From assembly GCA_023399155.1 (NCBI GenBank), contig JAEWQP010000034.1:21480-85479 (forward strand): 64,000 nucleotides of DNA, given 5' to 3'. The notes under the pieces were generated by a model. That model was given only the letters and a program-made list of their open reading frames with translations. It ran no database searches and was not told the DNA's origin. This document shows positions 48,146 through 63,907 of this stretch, piece after piece. Positions within the stretch are counted from its first letter, which is position 1; every line of letters starts with the position of its first letter. The position numbers were made by a program, and so were the translations under genes. The stretch is from Verrucomicrobiota bacterium (GTDB lineage Bacteria > Verrucomicrobiota > Verrucomicrobiia > Opitutales > Opitutaceae).

Positions 48146-48594
48146 TCGTCCAGCCGTTCAACTTCACCTCGCGGCTGCGGCAGACCTCGATCGGATTCGA
48201 GATCGTGCCGTTCGTCGATTTCTGCCTCATCCTGATCTTCTTCACCTGGCTCGGTTCGCCGTTCGTCGTCGCACCGGGCATCACGGTCAACCTGCCGGCG
48301 ATGGAGGATCCCGCGGCCGATGCCGTCCCGACCAGCCGCGTGTTGACCGTCGGCGAGGTCGAGGGTCGTGAACTGATCATCTACGACAATCGCGTGCAGA
48401 CGCTCGAGACATTGGCGCAGAGTTTTGCCGCGCATCCCGCGCGCGGTCCGGGCGAAGTCCTGCTCCTGCGTCTCAAGCGTGACGTCTCCGTCCAGCTGCT
48501 CGTGCAGGTCAACGAACTCGCAGCCCGGGCGGGATTCGCCGCGGTGCAGATCGCGGCGGAACCGGAGCGGACGACCGCCCCGGGATTTCACTAG
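48142..48594 (+). CDS. ExbD/TolR-like protein (second set)
   Basis: A 150-residue single-span protein. FEIVPFVDFCLILIFFTWL carries the proton-carrying Asp26 in the membrane segment, followed by a periplasmic part with ITVNLPAM and LLLRLKRDVSVQLLVQVNELA. The sequence is more divergent than the copy at 21384, so I assign it by position and by this Asp. It is translationally coupled to the ExbB-like gene. Confidence 0.85.
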   Translation: MIVQPFNFTSRLRQTSIGFEIVPFVDFCLILIFFTWLGSPFVVAPGITVNLPAMEDPAADAVPTSRVLTVGEVEGRELIIYDNRVQTLETLAQSFAAHPARGPGEVLLLRLKRDVSVQLLVQVNELAARAGFAAVQIAAEPERTTAPGFH

Positions 48595-48600
48595 AGCGTC

Positions 48601-49407
48601 ATGTCAGCCTCCGCAGCGCCCGGACCGAAGCCGCCGCCCTCGCCACACCGTCCGCATGAGCGACGTGGGCGTCGAGCCGCGCGCTGGCGCTGGGGGATTG
48701 GCATCGTCATCGCGGTGGCGTTTCACGTCGTCCTGGCGGCTTTCACGCGCATCGATCTCGATCCTCGTCCGCGCCGCGACGCGATCGATCCGCGCATCGC
48801 CTGGGTGGGGGACCGGGTGCTCCTGGCCGAGGACAGCCTCCAGGGACAACAGCTCAAGATGTTCGACGATACGCCGCTGTTTCTCGTCACGCTGGAAAAC
48901 TATGCGGGCAGCCGTCGGCGGGGCGATGAAACGGGGCTGCCGGGCGAGCTCTTTCCCAGCTTCGCGCCGGTCCTGACCATGCCGACCGATCGCAGCCCGC
49001 CGGGTTTGGTGACGGCGCCTGTCGATGGTGTGAACCCCGTCATCGCGGTGCAGAGTTTTCGCTGGCCGTTCTTCAATCGGTTCGGTCGGGGCGATCCGGT
49101 CGAGCGCAGCTTTGAGGCCCGCCGGGCGCGCGTGGAGGTGCGTTCGATGGACTCAGGCATGCAGGTGCTGGCGGAATCGCTCCCAGTCGAAACGGATCGC
49201 GAGGCGCCGACCGTCTGGCCGGACTGGCGACCGTTCGAGGTCTTCATCACCGTCTCCGAGACGGGCCGGGTGTCCGAACCGCTGCTGCTCGGCGGCGGCT
49301 CCGGTTCGGACAACGTCGACCGCTTCATGCGCGAGCACATCCGGCGTCGGATGCGGCTGGACTTGCGGCTCGGCCCGGGCAACTACCGGATCGCAGTCGG
49401 ACCCTGA
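48601..49407 (+). CDS. Divergent TonB-like membrane protein (second set)
   Basis: A 268-residue protein with a proline-rich and basic cytoplasmic start, a single membrane segment (WGIGIVIAVAFHVVLAAF, about 31-48), and a periplasmic region ending in VFITVSETGRVSEPLLLGG and FMREHIRRRMRLDL, which resembles a TonB C-terminal domain. It lacks the long Pro/Lys spacer seen in the copy at 21831. It follows the ExbD-like gene after six bases. The partner receptor is not visible nearby. Confidence 0.72.
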   Translation: MSASAAPGPKPPPSPHRPHERRGRRAARWRWGIGIVIAVAFHVVLAAFTRIDLDPRPRRDAIDPRIAWVGDRVLLAEDSLQGQQLKMFDDTPLFLVTLENYAGSRRRGDETGLPGELFPSFAPVLTMPTDRSPPGLVTAPVDGVNPVIAVQSFRWPFFNRFGRGDPVERSFEARRARVEVRSMDSGMQVLAESLPVETDREAPTVWPDWRPFEVFITVSETGRVSEPLLLGGGSGSDNVDRFMREHIRRRMRLDLRLGPGNYRIAVGP

Positions 49408-49544
49408 GCGGGAGTCCGCAGGGAGCGCGCGCGGTCACTCCACGGAGCGCGAGGCGAGCAGATTCCCGAATATTTCGGTTGACGGGCAAAATGGGGGATT
49501 TCAATTTCCACCTTCTTTTTCCTCTTTCCGACCCAATTTATAAA

Positions 49545-49620
49545 GCCCTTGTAGCTCAGTTGGCAGAGCACGTCCTTGGTAAGGACGAGGTCGTCGGTTC
49601 AAATCCGATCGAGGGCTCCA
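49545..49620 (+). tRNA. tRNA-Thr (anticodon GGT)
   Basis: A 76-base tRNA with encoded CCA: acceptor GCCCTTG/CGAGGGC, D arm GCTCAGTTGGCAGAGC, anticodon loop TTGGTAA (GGT), T loop TTCAAAT. A TTGACG hexamer at 49479 could be a -35 box, but no clear -10 follows. It stands directly ahead of tuf, as in many tufB-type loci. Confidence 0.96.
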
Positions 49621-49688
49621 GGTTCGGAAGCCGTTGATTCCACGGCTCTAAACTTGGATTCACAATCTGCAAATAACCTCACATCCAC

Positions 49689-50879
49689 ATGGCTAAAGGA
49701 ACCTTCGAGAGAACCAAACCGCACGTCAACGTCGGCACCATCGGCCACGTCGACCACGGCAAGACCACGCTGACCACTTCGATTCTGAAGTGCCAGGCTG
49801 ACCTCGGCCTCGCCGAGTTCAAGTCCTACGCGGAAATCGCGAAGGGCGGCACCGTGCGCGATGCGTCCAAGATCGTGACGATCTCGGTCGCCCACGTGGA
49901 ATACCAGAGCGAAAAGCGCCACTATGCGCACGTCGACTGCCCCGGCCACGCGGACTTCGTGAAGAACATGATCACCGGTGCCGCGCAGATGGACGGCGCC
50001 ATCCTGGTCGTGTCGGCTGCTGACGGCCCGATGCCGCAGACCCGCGAGCACATCCTCCTGGCCCGCCAGGTCGGCGTGCCCTCGATCGTGGTGTTCCTCA
50101 ACAAGGTCGACCTGATCGACGACGCCGAGCTTCTCGACCTCGTCGACATGGAGATCCGCGAGCTCCTCTCGAAGTATCAGTTCCCCGGCGACACGATCAC
50201 GATCATCCGTGGTTCCGCGACGGCTGCCCTCGAGGGCAAGCCGGAGGGCAAGGCCGCCATCCAGGCCCTGATGGAAGCGATCGACAAGGACATCGCCGAG
50301 CCGGTCCGCGAGATCGACAAGCCCTTCCTGATGTCCGTTGAAGACGTGTTCTCGATCACCGGCCGCGGCACCGTGGCCACGGGTCGTATCGAGCGCGGCG
50401 TCTGCAAAGTCGGCGACACCGTCGAGATCGTCGGCCTCAAGGACACGGCTTCGACCGTCGTCACCGGCGTCGAGATGTTCCGCAAGATGCTCGATCGCGG
50501 CCAGGCCGGCGACAACGTCGGCGTGCTCCTGCGTGGCGTCGAAAAGGACGGCATCGAGCGCGGTCAGGTTCTGGCCGCCCCGAAGTCGATCACCCCGCAC
50601 CGCAAGGCCAAGGCCGAGATCTACGTCCTCACCAAGGAAGAGGGCGGCCGCCACACGCCGTTCTTCCAGGGCTATCGCCCGCAGTTCTACTTCCGCACCA
50701 CGGACGTGACCGGAGTCTGCACGCTGCCCGCCGGCGTGGAGATGGTCATGCCCGGTGACAACATCAACCTCGACATCGAGCTGATCGTTCCGATCGCGAT
50801 GGAGAAGACCCAGCGCTTCGCCATCCGCGAAGGCGGCCGCACCATCGGTGCCGGTCGTATCACGGAGATCACCGAATAA
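49689..50879 (+). CDS. tuf: Elongation factor Tu
   Basis: A 396-residue GTPase that delivers aminoacyl-tRNA to the ribosome. G1 is GHVDHGKTTL (19-28), G3 DCPGHADF (83-90), G4 NKVD, and domains 2 and 3 look complete, including VEMVMPGDNINLDIELIVPIAME. The switch I region departs from the norm: where nearly all EF-Tu have ARGITINTSHVEY, this one has ASKIVTISVAHVEY (59-72), keeping the magnesium-binding Thr64. Only one tuf is in this window. It is flanked by tRNA-Thr and tRNA-Trp. Confidence 0.98.
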   Translation: MAKGTFERTKPHVNVGTIGHVDHGKTTLTTSILKCQADLGLAEFKSYAEIAKGGTVRDASKIVTISVAHVEYQSEKRHYAHVDCPGHADFVKNMITGAAQMDGAILVVSAADGPMPQTREHILLARQVGVPSIVVFLNKVDLIDDAELLDLVDMEIRELLSKYQFPGDTITIIRGSATAALEGKPEGKAAIQALMEAIDKDIAEPVREIDKPFLMSVEDVFSITGRGTVATGRIERGVCKVGDTVEIVGLKDTASTVVTGVEMFRKMLDRGQAGDNVGVLLRGVEKDGIERGQVLAAPKSITPHRKAKAEIYVLTKEEGGRHTPFFQGYRPQFYFRTTDVTGVCTLPAGVEMVMPGDNINLDIELIVPIAMEKTQRFAIREGGRTIGAGRITEITE

Positions 50880-50902
50880 GGAAGGTCAGTCTTCCAGGGC
50901 GC

Positions 50903-50940
50903 GCCGAGACTCCAGGTTGGGGTCTCGGCTGCCCCATTTC
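50903..50940 (+). terminator. Hairpin after tuf
   Basis: Perfect 8-base arms GCCGAGAC (50903-50910) and GTCTCGGC (50922-50929) with an 11-base loop, followed by GCCCCATTTC. The weak T-tract suggests partial termination or a processing site ahead of tRNA-Trp rather than a full stop. Confidence 0.5.
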
Positions 50941-50951
50941 AGGAAATTCAC

Positions 50952-51027
50952 AGGCCAGTAGCTCAATTGGTAGAGTAGCGGTCTCCAAAACCGTTGGTTG
51001 GGGGTTCGATTCCCTCCTGGCCTGCCA
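50952..51027 (+). tRNA. tRNA-Trp (anticodon CCA)
   Basis: A 76-base tRNA with encoded CCA: acceptor AGGCCAG/CTGGCCT, anticodon loop CTCCAAA (CCA), T loop TTCGATT. It sits between tuf and secE, its conserved place in many bacteria. Confidence 0.96.
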
Positions 51028-51045
51028 CTCTCGCCGCCGCAGCAC

Positions 51046-51249
51046 ATGAAGAACCCGTTCCGCGCCATCCGCATTTTCTCCTCCGAAATGGCTGGAGAGC
51101 TCAAGAAGGCCACGTGGCCGACTTGGCTGGAGCTTCGCGACTCGACCCTCGTCGTGATCGTCGCGGTCATCATCCTGGGCGTCTTCACCAGCATCGCGGA
51201 CTTTTCGCTCTACCAGGTGGTGAATCTCTTCACGTCCTGGGTGAGCTGA
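51046..51249 (+). CDS. secE: Protein translocase subunit SecE
   Basis: A 67-residue single-span SecE. FSSEMAGELKKATWPTWLELRDSTLVVIVAVIILGVFTSIADF shows the conserved amphipathic helix with ELKKxTWP and the membrane segment. It stabilises the SecYEG channel. It begins 18 bases after tRNA-Trp and is followed closely by nusG. Confidence 0.96.
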   Translation: MKNPFRAIRIFSSEMAGELKKATWPTWLELRDSTLVVIVAVIILGVFTSIADFSLYQVVNLFTSWVS

Positions 51250-51266
51250 GTCAACCCACGCCCCGC

Positions 51267-51845
51267 ATGTCGTCCCAGACCTCCACGCCGACCGGCGCCC
51301 AGTGGTTTGCCGTCCACACGCTCTCCGGCAAGGAGGGCAAGGTTAAGGAGTACATCGAGAAGTTTAAGCGCGTCGAGGAACTCGACGACTTCATTTTCGA
51401 GGTGATGCTCCCGACGGAGATCGTCTCGGAGGTCAAGCGTGGCAAGAAGACCAGCACGGTGCGCAAGTTGATGCCCGGCTACGTCTTCGTGCACATGAAG
51501 CTCTACGACGAGGAGGGCAAGGTGCTCAACAAGCCCTGGTACTTCGTCAAGGAGACCACGGGCGTGATCGGGTTCGTCGGCGGCGATCGTCCCACCGCCT
51601 TGCGCGAGGCCGACATCCGCGATATCCGCGAGCGCGTCGAAGCCGGCGCCGGCAAGGAAACGCCCAAGGTCCAGTACGAGGTGGGCGAGGAAGTGAAGAT
51701 CACCGACGGTCCGTTCCTGAATCTCACCGGACGCATCGACGAGATCGATCCGACCCGCGGCAAACTCAAGATCTCCGTCTCCATCTTCGGCCGGTTCACC
51801 CCGGTCGAACTCGAATACTGGCAGGTGGAAAGGGCCACCAGCTAG
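51267..51845 (+). CDS. nusG: Transcription termination/antitermination factor NusG
   Basis: A 192-residue NusG: the NGN domain (QWFAVHTLSGKEGKVKEYIE, LMPGYVFVHMKL, WYFVKETTGVIGFVGG) and the C-terminal KOW domain (YEVGEEVKITDGPFLNLTGRIDEID ... FGRFTPVELEYWQVE). It binds RNA polymerase and couples it to the ribosome or to Rho. It starts at 51267, 17 bases after secE. Confidence 0.97.
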   Translation: MSSQTSTPTGAQWFAVHTLSGKEGKVKEYIEKFKRVEELDDFIFEVMLPTEIVSEVKRGKKTSTVRKLMPGYVFVHMKLYDEEGKVLNKPWYFVKETTGVIGFVGGDRPTALREADIRDIRERVEAGAGKETPKVQYEVGEEVKITDGPFLNLTGRIDEIDPTRGKLKISVSIFGRFTPVELEYWQVERATS

Positions 51846-51856
51846 CGCTCGGACCC

Positions 51857-51993
51857 CTGAAGGCTGAAGGCGGAAGGCTGAGAAGCCGGGTGCCACGTCT
51901 CCTTCAGAACTCGCGCCCCGCTATCGTCTCCCTTTCTCGAATCCTGGTCTCCTTCAGCCTTTCAGCCCTTCAGTCCTTCAGCCTTTTCCTACA
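51857..51993. repeat. Mirrored GGCTGAA-unit repeat element D between nusG and rplK
   Basis: The left arm (51857-51882) carries GGCTGAA units; the right arm (51950-51988) carries the inverse TTCAGCC units. The stretch 51951-51986 is identical to 21342-21377. The right arm ends about 5 bases before the rplK ATG, so no ordinary Shine-Dalgarno is present. Confidence 0.85.
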
Positions 51994-52419
51994 ATGGCCA
52001 AGAAAGTCACTGGCATCATCCGTCTTCAGCTTCCTGCTGGCGCCGCCAATCCGGCGCCCCCGGTCGGCCCCGCGCTCGGCGCCCATGGCGTCAATATCAT
52101 GGGCTTCTGCAAGGAGTTCAACGCCAAGACCAAGGACCAGGCCGGCCTCATCCTGCCGGTGGTCATCACGGTCTATGCCGACAAGTCCTTCACGTTCATC
52201 CTCAAGTCGCCCCCGGCGGCAGTGCTGCTCAAGAAGGCAGCCAACATCGCCAAGGGTTCCGCGGTTCCCAACCGCGACAAGGTCGGCAAGGTCACGAAGA
52301 AGCAGCTTCTCGAGATCGCCAAGGTCAAGGTGAAGGACCTGAACGCACGCAGCGACGAAGCTGCGATCCGAATCATCGCCGGCACCGCCCGTAACATGGG
52401 CATCGACGTCGTCGACTAA
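51994..52419 (+). CDS. rplK: 50S ribosomal protein L11
   Basis: A 141-residue L11. The N-terminus has VTGIIRLQLPAGAANPAPPVGPALGAHGVNIMGFCKEFN, with the Pro-rich hinge and the thiostrepton-site prolines, and the C-terminus GTARNMGIDVVD. It binds 23S rRNA at the GTPase centre and is needed for RelA activation. The start follows a pyrimidine-rich repeat arm rather than a purine-rich site. Confidence 0.98.
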   Translation: MAKKVTGIIRLQLPAGAANPAPPVGPALGAHGVNIMGFCKEFNAKTKDQAGLILPVVITVYADKSFTFILKSPPAAVLLKKAANIAKGSAVPNRDKVGKVTKKQLLEIAKVKVKDLNARSDEAAIRIIAGTARNMGIDVVD

Positions 52420-52483
52420 ACAAAACCAAACCCGCAGGAGTCTGCGGTCCGCCCGGGCCCGGACGTTCGCACTGCATCGTACC

Positions 52484-53176
52484 ATGGAAAAACTGAGCAA
52501 GCGCTACAAGGCGGCCACACAGGCCGTGGACCTGAGCAAGGAATACTCGCTCCAGGACGCGGTCGCCGCCCTCTACAAGTTGCCCAAGGCGAAATTCGAC
52601 GAGACCGTCGAGGTCTCCGTGCGCCTGGGCGTCGATCCGAAGATGGGCGACCAAATGGTCCGCGCCACCGTCGCCCTGCCCAATGGCAGTGGCAAGAAGG
52701 TGCGCGTCCTCGCCTTCACCGAGAACGCCCAGGCAGCCCTGGACGCTGGTGCCGAGCACGCGGGCGTGAAGGAGTACATCCAGAAGATCAACGAGGGCTG
52801 GCTCGACTTCGACGTCGCCGTGGCCACGCCCGACGCGATGAAGGAAGTGCGCGCCATCGCCAAGGTCCTCGGCCCGAAGGGCCTCATGCCCAATCCCAAG
52901 TCCGGCACCGTTTCCGACAACATCGCCCAGGCGATCAAGGAAGTGAAGGCCGGGCGCGTGGAGTTCAAGATGGACAAGGCCGCCAACATCGGCGTCGGCG
53001 TCGGCAAGCGCTCCTTCACCCAGGAGCAGCTTCTCGAGAACATCAACGCCCTCCTCGGCGCGCTGTCCAAGGCCAAGCCGGCCACCTTCAAGGGCAAGTA
53101 CATCCACAACATGGTGCTCTCCTCGAGCATGAGCCCGGGCGTTCGGCTCGCGGCCAGCGAGTACTCCAAGCTTTAA
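52484..53176 (+). CDS. rplA: 50S ribosomal protein L1
   Basis: A 230-residue L1 of the usual length. Visible: KFDETVEVSVRLGVDPKMGDQMVRATVALPNGSGKKVRVLAF, LGPKGLMPNPKSGTV and NPKSG-linked RNA contacts, VEFKMDKAANIGVGVGKRSF. In E. coli L1 binds the 23S L1 stalk and represses its own rplKA mRNA. It is 64 bases after rplK. Confidence 0.98.
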   Translation: MEKLSKRYKAATQAVDLSKEYSLQDAVAALYKLPKAKFDETVEVSVRLGVDPKMGDQMVRATVALPNGSGKKVRVLAFTENAQAALDAGAEHAGVKEYIQKINEGWLDFDVAVATPDAMKEVRAIAKVLGPKGLMPNPKSGTVSDNIAQAIKEVKAGRVEFKMDKAANIGVGVGKRSFTQEQLLENINALLGALSKAKPATFKGKYIHNMVLSSSMSPGVRLAASEYSKL

Positions 53177-53196
53177 TCCACGAGGAACCCAACGCC

Positions 53197-53712
53197 ATGA
53201 GAACCGCCAAGCAATTCCTCGTCGACGAAGTCGAAGGCCACCTGCGCAAGTCCGACTACGTCTACCTCGCCAATTTCGACCGTATCACGGTCGAGGACGT
53301 CTCCAATCTGCGCAACCAGCTCGCCGCCGAGAAGGCCGAGTTCCACGTGGTCAAGAACAGCGTCCTGCGCGTCGCCGCCAAGAAGCTGGAATACCCGGAA
53401 CTCGACCAGTGGCTCACCGGCCCGACCGCGATCGTGGTCGGCGGCCAGAACGCCTCCGGCGTGGCCAAGGTGATCCGCGGCTTCTTTGAGAAGGCCAACA
53501 AGGGCGTCGTGAAGATGGGCGTGGTCAACAAGCGCGCCTTCGATTCCGACCAGGTCAAGGCCCTCTCCGAACTGCCCTCGCTCGATGTCATGCGCGCGCA
53601 GTTCCTGAGCCTGCTCAACACGCCGGCCCAGCAGCTCCTGTTCGTCCTCAACGGCGTGCCCACCGCACTCCTCAACGTCCTTCAGGCCAAGTCCAAGCAG
53701 GACGCCGCCTGA
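53197..53712 (+). CDS. rplJ: 50S ribosomal protein L10
   Basis: A 171-residue L10, the base of the L7/L12 stalk: KQFLVDEVEGHLRKSDYVYLANF, LRNQLAAEKAEFHVVKNSVLRVA, and a helical C-terminus that binds L7/L12 dimers. It lies 20 bases after rplA and is followed by a structured leader before rplL. Confidence 0.97.
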   Translation: MRTAKQFLVDEVEGHLRKSDYVYLANFDRITVEDVSNLRNQLAAEKAEFHVVKNSVLRVAAKKLEYPELDQWLTGPTAIVVGGQNASGVAKVIRGFFEKANKGVVKMGVVNKRAFDSDQVKALSELPSLDVMRAQFLSLLNTPAQQLLFVLNGVPTALLNVLQAKSKQDAA

Positions 53713-53727
53713 TCCCTCCCTTTCGAG

Positions 53728-53827
53728 GGCCGGCGCGAGCCGGCCTTCGGAAACCACCACAGAAAAGAAACCTCCAAGGAATCCGGCCCGTCCCGACGTC
53801 CTCGGGATTAAATGCCCCTTCCGGGGC
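53728..53827 (+). promoter_or_regulatory. Three hairpins in the rplJ-rplL spacer
   Basis: Hairpin 1: 7-base arms at 53728-53734 and 53739-53745 closed by a GCGA tetraloop. Hairpin 2: TCCCGA (53791-53796) with TCGGGA (53802-53807). Hairpin 3: GCCCC (53814-53818) with GGGGC (53823-53827), ending 23 bases before the rplL start. This spacer is a plausible place for control of L7/L12 synthesis, which is needed in four copies or more per ribosome. Confidence 0.45.
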
Positions 53828-53850
53828 GCGAGCCATTCAAGGAAACCGTC

Positions 53851-54231
53851 ATGTCCACCATCACGAAAGACCAAGTCATCGAGTGGCTCTCCAGCCAGTC
53901 GGTTCTCGATATCGCCGGCCTCGTCAAGGACCTCGAAGCGAAGTGGGGCGTTAGCGCCGCCGCTCCGGTCGCGGTCGCCGCGGCTCCCGCCGCCGCCGCT
54001 GCCGCTCCCGCCGAGGAGAAGACCGAGTTCAACGTCGTCCTCCTCGACGCTGGCGCCAACAAGATCGGCGTCATCAAGGAAGTCCGTGCCATCACGGGCC
54101 TCGGCCTCAAGGAGGCCAAGGACCTCGTCGAAGGCGCGCCCAAGCCCGTCAAGGAAGGCGCTGCCAAGGCCGACGCCGAGGAGATCAAGAAGAAGCTCGA
54201 GGCCGCTGGCGCCAAGGTCGAGCTCAAGTAA
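53851..54231 (+). CDS. rplL: 50S ribosomal protein L7/L12
   Basis: A 126-residue L7/L12. An N-terminal dimer domain (DQVIEWLSSQSVLDIAGLVKDLEAKWGV), an Ala-rich hinge (about 38-55), and the C-terminal factor-binding domain (EFNVVLLDAGANKIGVIKEVRAITGLGLKEAKDLVE). The ATG at 53851 is selected as the domain start; an upstream in-frame ATG lies inside the leader hairpin 3. Confidence 0.97.
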   Translation: MSTITKDQVIEWLSSQSVLDIAGLVKDLEAKWGVSAAAPVAVAAAPAAAAAAPAEEKTEFNVVLLDAGANKIGVIKEVRAITGLGLKEAKDLVEGAPKPVKEGAAKADAEEIKKKLEAAGAKVELK

Positions 54232-54267
54232 AGTTGCCGCGTACGCGCACTTACATCCCTCGTTTTC

Positions 54268-54300
54268 CAAGACAGGCCCGGAAATTCCGGGCCTGTCTTG
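54268..54300 (+). terminator. rplL-rpoB attenuator palindrome
   Basis: A perfect inverted repeat with 16-base arms around a single central base. The arms start CAAGACAGGCCCGGAA. No T-tract follows (CCCATTTCTG), so it fits partial termination or an RNase III-type site between the ribosomal protein and polymerase genes, as known in E. coli for rplL-rpoB. Confidence 0.65.
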
Positions 54301-54398
54301 CCCATTTCTGATTCCCGGGCGTCGTTTCGGTCAAACGGCGAGTCCCGGCTGTCTGTTTTTACATCAACCGTCCGCATCCGCATCCACTCGGAGTTCCC

Positions 54399-58178
<3,780 letters not shown>

Positions 58179-58204
58179 CACTTAACAGCACGTTCCAGAA
58201 ATAT

Positions 58205-62326
<4,122 letters not shown>

Positions 62327-62365
62327 TCCCGTCGCGCGGCCGGCTCACGCCTGCCGATTCACTTC

Positions 62366-62399
62366 AAGGCCGCTCCCCTCGGGGAGCGGCCTTTTCTTT
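62366..62399 (+). terminator. Rho-independent terminator of the rpoBC operon
   Basis: Perfect 13-base arms, AAGGCCGCTCCCC (62366-62378) and complement (62381-62393), a two-base gap as loop (TC, effectively a slightly larger loop by fraying), then TTCTTTC. It lies 39 bases after rpoC. Confidence 0.85.
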
Positions 62400-62557
62400 C
62401 GCACATGGCTCCGCGGCGCCCGTCTGGCCTCCTCTCTCGAGCCGGCACCGTAGGGTCGCGGCGAAAGCGTGGGACGGTTTTGTAGTTACAATCGTAGGAC
62501 AACTGTATTCGCGCCCGGCGGGTTTCAGGCTGGTATGCCCCTGCCGATATCGAGGGC

Positions 62558-63880
62558 ATGCTCTCCCCGTTTCGCCACCTGCGAGGCGCTTCCGCGGTCC
62601 TCGCCACCGCCGCGAGCCTCGTGCTCTCGCCGGCGCGCGGCGGAGGCATGCCGCGCATCCATGTTGTGGGTACGGAGTTTCGCACGGAGGCCGGCGACCC
62701 GGTGTGGCTCAATGGGATCAACACCGCCTGGATGCACTGGAACGACTTCGGCGGCGACCGCTTCGATGCCGTCCTCTGGGACGCGGAGTTCCGGCGCTAT
62801 GCCGAAGCCGGAATCAATTGCGCGCGCGTCTGGCTCGATTGCGACGGCGAGGTGGCGGTGGCATTCGATCGGGCCGGATTCATCGTCGGCCCGGCGCCGA
62901 CGTTTCTCGCCGACGTGGAGGCCCTGCTCGGCATCGCCGAGCGACACGGGGTCTACGTCCTCGCGGTGTTGATGTCCTTCGACCACGTCAAGCCGAGCCA
63001 CGCCCGGCACTCCCTCTGGCGCCGCGTCTTCAACGAGGACGTGCACCGCGAGGCGTATATCCGGCATTTCGTCGAGCCTCTGGCCCGCCGCTTTGCCGGT
63101 GATCCTGCTCTCCTGGCCTGGGAGATCTGCAATGAGCCGGAATGGATCTGGTTCAGACGTTACGGGGTGTCGCGCGCGCGCGTGGTGGCCTTTCACGCCC
63201 ATGTCGCGGCCGCGCTCCACGCGGCGGGCGCCGGCGCCGTGACGACCGGCTCGGCCAGCTGGAGGTGGCATGGCGAGCACTGGCGGGGTGGCGTGCGCGG
63301 GGATCAGCCCTGGAGCGACGCGAGCCTCGGGGCGCATGGGGCGGGCCCGGGCGCCCGACTCGATTTCTTCCAGGTGCACTACTATGACTGGATGGCGCCG
63401 CTTGGCTGGAGCCCCTACGCGAGCGAGGCCGGGCCGGGCCGATTCCTCCGGCGCGTCGATCGGCCGGTGATCATCGGCGAAACAAAGGGGCGCCGCAGCT
63501 GGTTGACCGGACGCAGTGTGGCCGACAGCTACGAACGCGGCGCCGCCAACGGTTATAAGGGGGTCTTTGGCTGGTCGGCGCACGGTCGCGACGGACATGG
63601 CAATTTCGAGGAGATCGCGATGGCCACGCGGACAATGGCGAAGCAGTTGGCGAGGAACCCTGTCGAGCCCGCTGGAACCGCGGTGGCCATGCGGATCGCC
63701 GCCAGCCGCGCCGCTCAGACGGCTGCCATCGCATCGGCCGACGATGCCACGCTCGCCGCCGAGCCGGCGGAGGTGTATGACCGGGTGGCCTTGGCGCCCA
63801 TCGATGATCACGTCGGGCCGGATGCCCTGGCGGCCGGAGAGCACCACGGTAGCGCGTCGACCGACGACGCGATCTATTGA
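62558..63880 (+). CDS. GH5-like (cellulase/mannanase-type) glycoside hydrolase
   Basis: A 440-residue TIM-barrel hydrolase. It begins with a likely signal peptide (about 1-28), then VWLNGINTAWMHWNDFGG, AGINCARVWLDCDG, LAWEICNEPEWIW with acid/base Glu193, HYYDWMAP, and VIIGETKGRR with nucleophile Glu308. This is clan GH-A, closest to GH5. The C-terminal 60 residues are an unstructured Ala-rich tail. The substrate is unknown, though mannan or cellulose is plausible. It stands alone after the rpoBC terminator. Confidence 0.85.
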   Translation: MLSPFRHLRGASAVLATAASLVLSPARGGGMPRIHVVGTEFRTEAGDPVWLNGINTAWMHWNDFGGDRFDAVLWDAEFRRYAEAGINCARVWLDCDGEVAVAFDRAGFIVGPAPTFLADVEALLGIAERHGVYVLAVLMSFDHVKPSHARHSLWRRVFNEDVHREAYIRHFVEPLARRFAGDPALLAWEICNEPEWIWFRRYGVSRARVVAFHAHVAAALHAAGAGAVTTGSASWRWHGEHWRGGVRGDQPWSDASLGAHGAGPGARLDFFQVHYYDWMAPLGWSPYASEAGPGRFLRRVDRPVIIGETKGRRSWLTGRSVADSYERGAANGYKGVFGWSAHGRDGHGNFEEIAMATRTMAKQLARNPVEPAGTAVAMRIAASRAAQTAAIASADDATLAAEPAEVYDRVALAPIDDHVGPDALAAGEHHGSASTDDAIY

Positions 63881-63907
63881 CACTTACCCATAGAAGTGAC
63901 GATTGAT

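Noticed and set aside
49479..49544. TTGACG and TATAAA hexamers ahead of tRNA-Thr as a promoter
   Set aside because: The spacing is far too long, and TATAAA lies directly at the tRNA 5' end, so they cannot form one promoter.
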